26,351 bases of DNA from Halarsenatibacter sp964462585 (GTDB taxonomy: Bacteria; Bacillota; Halanaerobiia; Halanaerobiales; Halarsenatibacteraceae). Position 1 is the stretch's first letter; each line of letters begins with the position of its first letter. The translations under genes and the position numbers were made by a program. The stretch is from assembly GCA_964462585.1 (NCBI GenBank), contig CAYXAK010000022.1, forward strand, positions 1 through 26,351. Reading direction: 5' to 3'. Shown here in pieces: positions 16,207 to 22,877 of the stretch. Below the pieces are notes generated by a model. It was not told the origin of the DNA and made no database searches. It saw only the letters and a list, made by a program, of their open reading frames with translations.

Positions 16207-16482
16207 ATGAGCATACTGGATAAGATAATGAAATTTTTTAGTGATGAAGAGGATCAAGAGGAAGGAAGCAAAAATGTAGCCAAGGATAGGCTGCAGTTTA
16301 TTCTTGTGCAGGATAGAATAAAGCTGACCCCGGATCAGATGGAAGATCTCAAGGGAGAGCTGCTTGAGGTCATGCAGAAATATATCGATGTTGAGGATGA
16401 CAGAGTCGACATGGAGATATCTCGGGAAGATGAGAGAATGGCCATGGTGGCCAATTTTCCCCTGGAAAACAAAAAGGATTAA
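16207..16482 (+). CDS. minE: cell division topological specificity factor MinE
   Basis: A 91-residue MinE. The N-terminus 'SILDKIMKFF' is the membrane-sensing/anti-MinCD helix region, followed by 'NVAKDRLQFILVQDRIKLTP', the MinD-contact segment, and the dimerising topological-specificity domain to the end. MinE drives pole-to-pole MinCD oscillation. Its presence shows this lineage uses an oscillating Min system rather than only a DivIVA-type anchor. The ATG follows GGGGGG by 6 bases. Confidence 0.94.
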   Translation: MSILDKIMKFFSDEEDQEEGSKNVAKDRLQFILVQDRIKLTPDQMEDLKGELLEVMQKYIDVEDDRVDMEISREDERMAMVANFPLENKKD

Positions 16483-16493
16483 GGTGAGTGCCG

Positions 16494-17627
16494 ATGCACT
16501 GGGAGCGCAAACTGCTTAAAAATTTAAATCTGACGATCCCCCTTATTGTTATAGTACTTATAATTTGCGGGTTCGTCGCTGTGGCTACGGCCACAAGTGG
16601 AAATACCGGGGATTATACCGGCTATCTGCGCACCCAGTTTGTAGCCACAGTTCTGGGTGTTCTCATGGTTATATTACTGCAGTTTTTTGACTACAGAGTC
16701 TTTAGAGAGTATGACATCATACTCTATATTCTCACACTGGTCATGCTCTCCAGCCTGCTTTTAATGGGTTCAACTGTTGGAGGGGGAAGGCGCTGGCTGG
16801 CACTGGGGCCGGTGACCTTTCAACCTTCCGAAGTAGCTAAAATACTGATGATATTGTTCATGGCCAGCTGGCTGGATAGAAATGATGATAGGATTGAGAC
16901 ATTCAAGGGGTTTCTGAAGCACTTTGCCTTCATTTTACCTCCTTTTATACTGATCGTTTTTCAGAATGATCTGGGGACAGCGCTTGTGCTGATCTTTCTG
17001 TTCATCGTCATGTTCTATACAGCCGGGGGCAGAATAAAACATCTCCTGATTGTTTTTGGCGGTGGTTTTTTAGCTGTAATATCCATGATAGTATCTCATC
17101 TGGCCTTTTCCACACCCCTTATTCTGCTTCAGCCCTATCAGCTCAACCGGCTGATCGGCTTTATCGATCCCGGAATAGACCCCCAGGGTATAGGTTATAA
17201 TATAATTCAGGCCACAATTGCCATAGGATCAGGCCAGCTGACAGGCCGGGGATTTATGTCAGGCCCCCAGAACCAGCTCAATTTTTTGCCTGAGCAGCAC
17301 ACTGATTTTATATTTGCTGTAATTGGAGAGGAGTTTGGCTTCATAGGGGCAGCGGCTGTGATTCTCCTCTTTACATTCCTTATTCTGCAGCTGCTCAGCG
17401 TCGCCCTCAAAGCCAAGGACAATTTCGGCAGGTTGATCACAGTGGGTGTAAGTGCTATGTTCCTTTTTCATGTGCTGGAAAATGTGGGTATGTCACTCGG
17501 CATGATGCCCATAACAGGCATTCCCCTTCCTTTTATAAGTTATGGCGGCAGCTCTATGGTAACCTCATTGATTGCTGTTGGGCTGGTGCTGAATATCAAC
17601 ATGAGGCGCAAAAAAATTAATTTTTAG
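16494..17627 (+). CDS. rodA: rod shape-determining peptidoglycan glycosyltransferase RodA
   Basis: A 377-residue SEDS-family polymerase with about ten membrane helices. The family signature 'GYNIIQATIAIGSGQLTGRG' is followed by 'NFLPEQHTDFIFAVIGEEFG', in which Asp271 is the catalytic Asp equivalent, and by 'GIPLPFISYGGSSMVTSL'. It makes glycan strands for PBP2 of the same cluster to crosslink. A GTG at 16488 lies one base after AAGGTG and is too close; ATG at 16494, seven bases away, is preferred. It is separated from mrdA by the min genes. FtsW is the paralogue to exclude, but the mre/mrd context favours RodA. Confidence 0.92.
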   Translation: MHWERKLLKNLNLTIPLIVIVLIICGFVAVATATSGNTGDYTGYLRTQFVATVLGVLMVILLQFFDYRVFREYDIILYILTLVMLSSLLLMGSTVGGGRRWLALGPVTFQPSEVAKILMILFMASWLDRNDDRIETFKGFLKHFAFILPPFILIVFQNDLGTALVLIFLFIVMFYTAGGRIKHLLIVFGGGFLAVISMIVSHLAFSTPLILLQPYQLNRLIGFIDPGIDPQGIGYNIIQATIAIGSGQLTGRGFMSGPQNQLNFLPEQHTDFIFAVIGEEFGFIGAAAVILLFTFLILQLLSVALKAKDNFGRLITVGVSAMFLFHVLENVGMSLGMMPITGIPLPFISYGGSSMVTSLIAVGLVLNINMRRKKINF

Positions 17628-17654
17628 TATTAGCTTGAGGTGATCTCTAAAAAG

Positions 17655-19535
17655 ATGGCAAGGGTTTTTGAGGAAATCGATGATAAATTGCACGAAGTGA
17701 GCAGCCCGGAAAGATATATAGGCCGAGAATGGAATATGAAGAAAAAAGACTGGGATATGATAGAGCACAGAATATGTCTGGCCTTTCCCGATGTCTATGA
17801 AATCGGCATGTCCCATCTGGGTATAAGCATACTCTATCATCTCTTAAATTCAAGGGATGATATTCTCTGTGAGAGGGTCTTCTCCCCCTGGAAAGATATG
17901 GAACAGCTCCTGCGGGATGAAGATATCGGGCTCTTTTCGCTGGAAAACAAAAGAGAGCTTTCCGATTTTGATATAGTCGGTTTTACACTGCAGTATGAGC
18001 TAAGCTATACCACCATTTTGAATATGCTGGATCTGGGAGGGATACCGGTTAAATCTGAGGAGAGAAGCGGTGAAGACCCCCTGGTTATCGGCGGTGGATC
18101 CACAGTTTTTAATCCGGAGCCCCTGACCGATTTCTTTGATCTCTTTTTCATCGGGGAAGCTGAAGCCGGTATAATACCGCTGGTGAGAAGATATAAGGAA
18201 CTTAAGAAGCAGGGAATGCCCCGGGTTGAGATTTTGCAGAGATTGTCCGGTATTGCCGGAGTCTATGTTCCCTCCCTCTATGAGGCTGAGTATGATGGAG
18301 GAGAATATTTAAACCTTTCCCCGGTAAAACCCGGTGTGAAAGAGAATATCAGAAGACAGTTCATTGAGGACCTCGATGAGGCTTTTTATCCCACAGACCC
18401 AATAGTTCCCTATATGGATATTGTTCACAACAGGGCGGCTTTAGAAATATCCCGGGGATGCCAGCGGGGCTGTAGATTTTGTGCTGCCGGAATATCCTAC
18501 AGACCGGCCCGGGAGAAGAGCAAGGAGACGATTTTGAAACAGGCGGGGCGGATAATCGAGAGCACAGGCTATGATGAGATTTCTCTGACCTCTCTCAACA
18601 CCGTAGATCATACTCAGATCGAGGAGATTGTTTCTGACCTTAACGAGATGTACCGGGATGAGAAGATAAGCATCTCCCTCCCCTCTCTGCGCGTCAATGA
18701 CTTTTCTGTTAATCTGGCCCGGAGTGTGCAGAGAGTAAGGCGTTCGGGTCTCACTTTTGCTCCGGAAGCCGGCACCCAGAGGCTGCGTGATATAATAAAC
18801 AAGGGGGTCACTGAGGAGGATTATCTCGCTGCTGTCAGGGCGGCCTTTGAAAATGGCTGGCACCGGATCAAGCTTTACTTTATGATCGATCTCCCCGGAG
18901 AGAGAAAAGAGGATCTGGAGGGGATGGTAGATTTAGTCCAGAAGACAGCTGAAATCGGCAGGGAGATCAGAAAGCAGAACAGAAAAGATATGAAACCAGT
19001 TGAGGTCCAGGTAAATGTGACAACTTTTGTGCCCAAACCCTTCACACCCTTTCAGTGGACAGCGATATCCTCCCGGGAAGAGATCGAGAAGAAAATTGAA
19101 TACCTGCAGAGCGAGCTGCGCGGAAGGGGAATATCCTTTGACTGGAATGACCCCGCTTTGAGCCATCTGGAGGGCATGCTGGCCAGGGGTGATCGCAGAT
19201 TAAACGAGGTAATCTACAATGTCTGGCATGAGGGGGGGCGCCTGGAGGGCTGGAGTGAGGAGATCGATTATGAGCTCTGGCAGAGGGCTCTGGATAAAAG
19301 CGGTCTCAGTCCGGATCAATTCATTTCTGAAAGGGAGACTGAAGAGAGACTGCCCTGGGATCATCTGCTCCCGGGTGTGGAAAAACAATTTTTGCAGGAA
19401 GAATTTGAAAAATCATTTGAGGGCATTACCACACCTGACTGCCGCTGGTCAGAGTGCAGTTTCTGCGGTGTCTGTGACACCCCTCACAGTATGATTCAGC
19501 TTGCGGAGCAGCAGGTGATGCGGGATGATGATTAG
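17655..19535 (+). CDS. B12-binding-like domain radical SAM protein, TIGR03960 family
   Basis: A 626-residue protein of unknown function. The N-terminal part ('CLAFPDVYEIGMSHLGISIL', 'DFDIVGFTLQYELSYTTIL', 'PLVIGGGSTVFNPEPL') is a Rossmann domain of the B12-binding type but without the DxHxxG motif. The radical SAM cluster site is Cys269-x3-Cys273-x2-Cys276 in 'SRGCQRGCRFCAAGISYRP'. The C-terminus has further cysteines, 'CRWSECSFCGVCD', perhaps a second metal site. The ATG at 17655 is used because an upstream in-frame GTG (17640) overlaps GAGGTG. It overlaps the next gene by 11 bases; the two families are known to occur together and are sometimes fused. The substrate is not known; an RNA or ribosome target is only suggested by the neighbours. 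Confidence 0.9.
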   Translation: MARVFEEIDDKLHEVSSPERYIGREWNMKKKDWDMIEHRICLAFPDVYEIGMSHLGISILYHLLNSRDDILCERVFSPWKDMEQLLRDEDIGLFSLENKRELSDFDIVGFTLQYELSYTTILNMLDLGGIPVKSEERSGEDPLVIGGGSTVFNPEPLTDFFDLFFIGEAEAGIIPLVRRYKELKKQGMPRVEILQRLSGIAGVYVPSLYEAEYDGGEYLNLSPVKPGVKENIRRQFIEDLDEAFYPTDPIVPYMDIVHNRAALEISRGCQRGCRFCAAGISYRPAREKSKETILKQAGRIIESTGYDEISLTSLNTVDHTQIEEIVSDLNEMYRDEKISISLPSLRVNDFSVNLARSVQRVRRSGLTFAPEAGTQRLRDIINKGVTEEDYLAAVRAAFENGWHRIKLYFMIDLPGERKEDLEGMVDLVQKTAEIGREIRKQNRKDMKPVEVQVNVTTFVPKPFTPFQWTAISSREEIEKKIEYLQSELRGRGISFDWNDPALSHLEGMLARGDRRLNEVIYNVWHEGGRLEGWSEEIDYELWQRALDKSGLSPDQFISERETEERLPWDHLLPGVEKQFLQEEFEKSFEGITTPDCRWSECSFCGVCDTPHSMIQLAEQQVMRDDD

Positions 19536-20232
19536 AGCTAGCTTTGCCAAGAAAAAAAGACTTAGATATATATCTCATCTCGAGCTTTTAGATACCATGC
19601 GCAGAGCAATAAGAAGAGCTGATATACCCGGAGAATACAGCAGAGGATATAATCCCACACTCAATCTGTCCCTGTCACAGCCGCTTCCGGTTGGCATGCC
19701 GGGCGGGAGTGAGTACCTTGATTTAAATTTAAGGGAGAGGATTGGGGCAGAAAAATTTGTGCAGAATTTAAATCTCTGCCTGCCTGCAGGCATTGAGATT
19801 CTCAGGGCTAAATTTGTGGGGCATGACAACCTTAAATCACTTCAGGCCCTTGTGGATAGAGCCCGTTATATAATTGAACCACCCCTGGAAGATGAGGATC
19901 GGGGCAGAGAGCTCTTGCAGGCTTTTGCTGAAAAAGATGAGCTGATTATCACCAGAAAGAGAAGGAACAAAGAGGACAGAGATTATGATCTAAGATCTAT
20001 GGTGCATGATATTAAAATGACCACTGAGGGCAGATGGTCTTTTCTGGTCAGCACCGGCAGCCGCGGTCATGTGCGTCCTCAGGAGATACTGCAGGGTTTG
20101 AGAAAAATAGAATCCGAACTGCCGGAAGTTCCCATAGTAAATTTTTATCGTGAGGGTATGTATGTAAGCCATATGAGTCAGGATGATGAATTACTAACTC
20201 CACTGGCCGAGGAAATTTTGGAGGAGAGATAA
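19525..20232 (+). CDS. radical SAM-linked protein, TIGR03936 family (DUF2344)
   Basis: A 235-residue protein of unknown function. Opening 'FAKKKRLRYISHLELLDTMR' then 'RADIPGEYSRGYNPTLNLSL' and 'PLPVGMPGGSEYLDL' are the family signature. No cysteines for a cluster and no recognised catalytic motif are seen. The basic N-terminal part and acidic C-terminal tail would fit a nucleic-acid or ribosome partner, which is speculation. The start (ATGATG) lies inside the end of the radical SAM gene, with AGGTG 7 bases before, so the pair is translationally coupled. Only two bases separate its stop from rng. Confidence 0.9.
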   Translation: MMIRASFAKKKRLRYISHLELLDTMRRAIRRADIPGEYSRGYNPTLNLSLSQPLPVGMPGGSEYLDLNLRERIGAEKFVQNLNLCLPAGIEILRAKFVGHDNLKSLQALVDRARYIIEPPLEDEDRGRELLQAFAEKDELIITRKRRNKEDRDYDLRSMVHDIKMTTEGRWSFLVSTGSRGHVRPQEILQGLRKIESELPEVPIVNFYREGMYVSHMSQDDELLTPLAEEILEER

Positions 20233-20234
20233 AT

Positions 20235-21929
20235 GTGAGTAAAAACAGCAAAAAGATAATAATAAATTCTGGAATTAGAGAAAAGAGAGCTGCTGTTCTG
20301 GTCAATGACAATCTGGAGAATGTTTTCTTTGAGCGTGATACCTATGACCGCGATGCCGGCAGCATATACAGGGGCAAGGTGAAAGATGTTCTGCAGGGTA
20401 TGCAGGCTGCTTTTGTCGATATCGGCAGTGAAAAAAATGCTTTTTTGCACCTGAGTGATGCCTATCCTCTCTTCAACAGCAAGCAGAGACATCTATTTTC
20501 CCAGAAAAAATTGAAAATCAATCAGGTTTTGAGCCCGGGACAGGAGATCATGGTTCAGGTGACCAAGGAGCCCATAGGCAGCAAGGGTGCTAAAATCACC
20601 TGCCGTGTCAGCCTCCCCGGCAGATATTATGTTTTTCTGCCCTACGATTCCCGCATCAATATTTCCCGCAGAATAAATGATCAGAAAGCCAGGAACAGGC
20701 TGCGCGATATCACCAAAGGAGTTATCCATGATAAGCACGGTGTGATCATCAGAACGAATGCCAGGGGTAAGGAGAGGGATCTTCTGGAGAAGGATTATAA
20801 TTTTCTCTACTCCCTCTGGCAGCGGATCAAGAATAGATACCATCGCTCCCGGGCGCCCAAATTGCTCCACAGCGATATAAATTTGATACACCAGGTGGTC
20901 AGGGATCACCTCTCATCTGATATTGATAGAGTTGTGATAGATGACAGGGATGACTATAAAAACCTTTCCGAATTTGCGGAAAAACTGGCACCTGATATAA
21001 ACTCGCGCATATTTTTCTATCAGCGCAACAGGCCAATCTTTGAAACCTACGGAATAGAACAGGAACTGAAATCATTGATGCAGAGAAAGGTCTGGCTAAA
21101 TTCCGGAGGTTATATAACCTTTGATTCCACTGAGGCCCTGGTGGCAGTGGATGTAAATACTGGCAAATTCACCGGCAAGAAAAATTTGCAGGATACCGTT
21201 TTTAAAACCAATCTGGAGGCCGCCAAGGAGATAGCCAGACAGCTGAGATTGAGGGATATAGGCGGCATAATCATCATAGATTTCATAGATATGGAGATAA
21301 GGTCAAACCAGAAGAAGGTGCTGGAGGTTCTGGAAAGGGAGCTCGAACGGGACAGAACCAAGACCTCTCTGCTGGGTTTGACCGAGCTGGGCCTGGTCGA
21401 ACTCACCCGCAAGAAGGTGAGGGAACGACTGGGTGAGCTAATTCAAAAAGAATGCCCCTACTGTGAGGGCACGGGTCGTATTATCGCTGAGACAACCATG
21501 GCCTTCAGGGTTATCAGGAAGCTATCTTCGCTGGCCTCCCGCGAGAACTTCGAAGCGATACTCTTCGAGGTGCATCCGGATGTGGCCTCAGTTTTAATCG
21601 GCAACAGAGGTGAGAAACTAAATCAGCTGGAGGATGAACTGGAGAAGGATATCTATATAAGGGGAAATAATGACCTGCATATGGAGGATTTCAAAATAAT
21701 AGATAAGGGCAGCAGAGAAAGGCTCAAGGATATGGCCCTGCCGGTAAAAGAGGGCTGCAAATACAGGTTTACCGTGGAGGAAAAACACTCGGAAAACGAG
21801 TCTTCCGGCATCACCCGCAAAAAAGGTTATATAATCATCATAGAAGATGCCGGAGATAAGGTCGGGGAGGAAGTCAGAGTTAAAATAACATCGGTGCACA
21901 GGACCTATGCCCAGGCGGAGCTGGTTTAA
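20235..21929 (+). CDS. rng: ribonuclease G/E with C-terminal TRAM-like domain
   Basis: A 564-residue endoribonuclease that cuts single-stranded A/U-rich RNA and matures 16S rRNA 5' ends and mRNAs. The N-terminal S1 domain ('YRGKVKDVLQGMQAAFVDIG') is followed by the catalytic domain. Asp306 ('VAVDVNTGKF') and Asp349 ('IIIDFIDMEIRS') are the Mg-binding pair, spaced as in E. coli RNase E. Cys407/Cys410 in 'ECPYCEGTG' are the zinc link for dimerisation. After the usual RNase G end, about 60 residues ('YRFTVEEKHS'...'VGEEVRVKITSVHRTYAQAEL') resemble a TRAM RNA-binding domain. GTG start with GGAGG about 10 bases before. Adjacent to rplU, a common arrangement. Confidence 0.94.
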   Translation: MSKNSKKIIINSGIREKRAAVLVNDNLENVFFERDTYDRDAGSIYRGKVKDVLQGMQAAFVDIGSEKNAFLHLSDAYPLFNSKQRHLFSQKKLKINQVLSPGQEIMVQVTKEPIGSKGAKITCRVSLPGRYYVFLPYDSRINISRRINDQKARNRLRDITKGVIHDKHGVIIRTNARGKERDLLEKDYNFLYSLWQRIKNRYHRSRAPKLLHSDINLIHQVVRDHLSSDIDRVVIDDRDDYKNLSEFAEKLAPDINSRIFFYQRNRPIFETYGIEQELKSLMQRKVWLNSGGYITFDSTEALVAVDVNTGKFTGKKNLQDTVFKTNLEAAKEIARQLRLRDIGGIIIIDFIDMEIRSNQKKVLEVLERELERDRTKTSLLGLTELGLVELTRKKVRERLGELIQKECPYCEGTGRIIAETTMAFRVIRKLSSLASRENFEAILFEVHPDVASVLIGNRGEKLNQLEDELEKDIYIRGNNDLHMEDFKIIDKGSRERLKDMALPVKEGCKYRFTVEEKHSENESSGITRKKGYIIIIEDAGDKVGEEVRVKITSVHRTYAQAELV

Positions 21930-21932
21930 GCC

Positions 21933-21961
21933 TTGACTTTTAGCTGATTGTGTGCTAAAAT
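21933..21961 (+). promoter_or_regulatory. promoter of the rplU-rpmA transcript
   Basis: TTGACT (21933-21938) and TAAAAT (21956-21961) are separated by exactly 17 bases, four bases after the rng stop codon. Transcription should begin near 21968. A short inverted repeat, TCTACA-TCG-TGTAGA (21961-21975), straddles the expected start and might be an operator or an early hairpin. Confidence 0.75.
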
Positions 21962-21967
21962 CTACAT

Positions 21968-22129
21968 CGTGTAGAAAAGGTATTATCTATAATTTTTGGC
22001 TGTAGTTCTGGGAAATATATTTCCCACACCAAAACCGCTCGGAAGGGGCTGCAAAATGAGATTGCGGGAGTGAATGTTCGCAGTTTCTGCCTGCTTACCG
22101 GCGAGTCTGAGGTTAGGGAGGTGGAAGTA
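21968..22129 (+). promoter_or_regulatory. 5' leader of rplU, candidate ribosomal protein L21 leader
   Basis: About 160 non-coding bases lie between the predicted start and the rplU ATG. They include a perfect 18-base palindrome TGGGAAATATATTTCCCA (22009-22026), a short GCAG-TTT-CTGC hairpin (around 22079-22091), and a GGGAGGTGG ribosome site. L21 leaders are known autoregulatory RNA elements in Firmicutes; the position and length fit, but I cannot match the Rfam consensus from memory. The GTG at 22070 is in frame with rplU but would add 20 atypical residues, so it is treated as leader. Confidence 0.5.
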
Positions 22130-22441
22130 ATGTATGCAGTAATTAAAACCGGAGGCAAGCAGTACCGGGTCAGTGAAGGCGATATGCTCAAAGTAGAAAA
22201 ACTGGATTGTGCAGAAGGTGAAGAGATAACTTTTGACCGCGTGCTGGCTGTTTCTGACGATGATAGCTTTGATGTGGGCAGACCTGTTCTGGAAGATGCC
22301 CGGGTAAAAGCTGAAGTTGTTGAACACGGCAAGAACAAAAAAGTTGAGGTCTTCAAGTTCAAGCCCAAGAAGCGATACAAGAAGAAGACCGGTCATCGTC
22401 AGCCCTTTACCAGAGTTAAAATCGACGAAATTGCCAGGTAA
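22130..22441 (+). CDS. rplU: 50S ribosomal protein L21
   Basis: A 103-residue L21, the exact usual length. It begins 'MYAVIKTGGKQYRVSEGD', the standard N-terminus, and ends with the basic 23S-binding part 'KPKKRYKKKTGHRQPFTRVKI'. The upstream open frame is ignored because the ATG at 22130 follows GGGAGGTGG. Central acidic stretch 'VLAVSDDDSFDVG' is ordinary for the family. Followed by rpmA after 52 bases, without the ysxB/prp gene that usually separates them in Firmicutes. Confidence 0.97.
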   Translation: MYAVIKTGGKQYRVSEGDMLKVEKLDCAEGEEITFDRVLAVSDDDSFDVGRPVLEDARVKAEVVEHGKNKKVEVFKFKPKKRYKKKTGHRQPFTRVKIDEIAR

Positions 22442-22493
22442 TTAATAATGCAGAAATCTGTTTAATTAAATTTTTTGCAGGGGGTGAGGAAAA

Positions 22494-22781
22494 ATGGCCC
22501 AAAAGAAGGCTGTAAGCAGTACGCAGAACGGCAGAGATAGTATTTCTAAAAGACTGGGTGCCAAGGAATTCGACGGTGAATTCGTTACCGCAGGCAGCAT
22601 ACTCGTGCGTCAGCGCGGCACAAAGTTCCACCCTGGTTACAATGTGGGCCGGGGCAGTGATGATACGCTCTTTGCCAAAACTGATGGTTATGTGAACTAT
22701 GAGAGATCCGGGAAATCCACCCGCAAAATCAGTGTATATGAACCTGAACACTATGCGGTGGTGCAGAAGGCTGCCAACTGA
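22494..22781 (+). CDS. rpmA: 50S ribosomal protein L27
   Basis: A 95-residue L27, whose N-terminal tail reaches the peptidyl-transferase centre. The body is canonical ('KEFDGEFVTAGSILVRQRG', 'KFHPGYNVGRGSDDTLFA'). The N-terminus is 'MAQKKAVSSTQNGRDS', so there is no cleavable extension of the kind (ending in FFA) found in most Firmicutes L27. The tail also replaces the usual glycines (AHKKGxGS) with Ala and Ser. GGGGGTGAGG precedes the ATG. A strong terminator follows at 22833. Confidence 0.97.
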   Translation: MAQKKAVSSTQNGRDSISKRLGAKEFDGEFVTAGSILVRQRGTKFHPGYNVGRGSDDTLFAKTDGYVNYERSGKSTRKISVYEPEHYAVVQKAAN

Positions 22782-22832
22782 TAGGATTTCAGGCCAAAGG
22801 CAGTACTGATAATCTATATCTGTGCAGAAAAA

Positions 22833-22862
22833 CCCTCAGTACTGAGTGCTGGGGGATTTTTT
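22833..22862 (+). terminator. intrinsic terminator between rpmA and obg
   Basis: CCCTCAGTA (22833-22841) pairs with TGCTGGGGG (22847-22855) over 9 positions (two G-U), with loop CTGAG, followed by ATTTTTT. Only 3 bases separate the T run from the obg ribosome-binding site, so the terminator sits directly in front of obg. An upstream copy of CAGTACTG could compete for its 5' arm. Confidence 0.85.
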
Positions 22863-22877
22863 ATTGAGGTGATCTAT

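Noticed and set aside
22070..22129. 20-codon in-frame extension of rplU from a GTG
   Set aside because: L21 normally begins MYAVIKTGGKQY; the extension lacks a good ribosome site of its own and lies in the structured leader.
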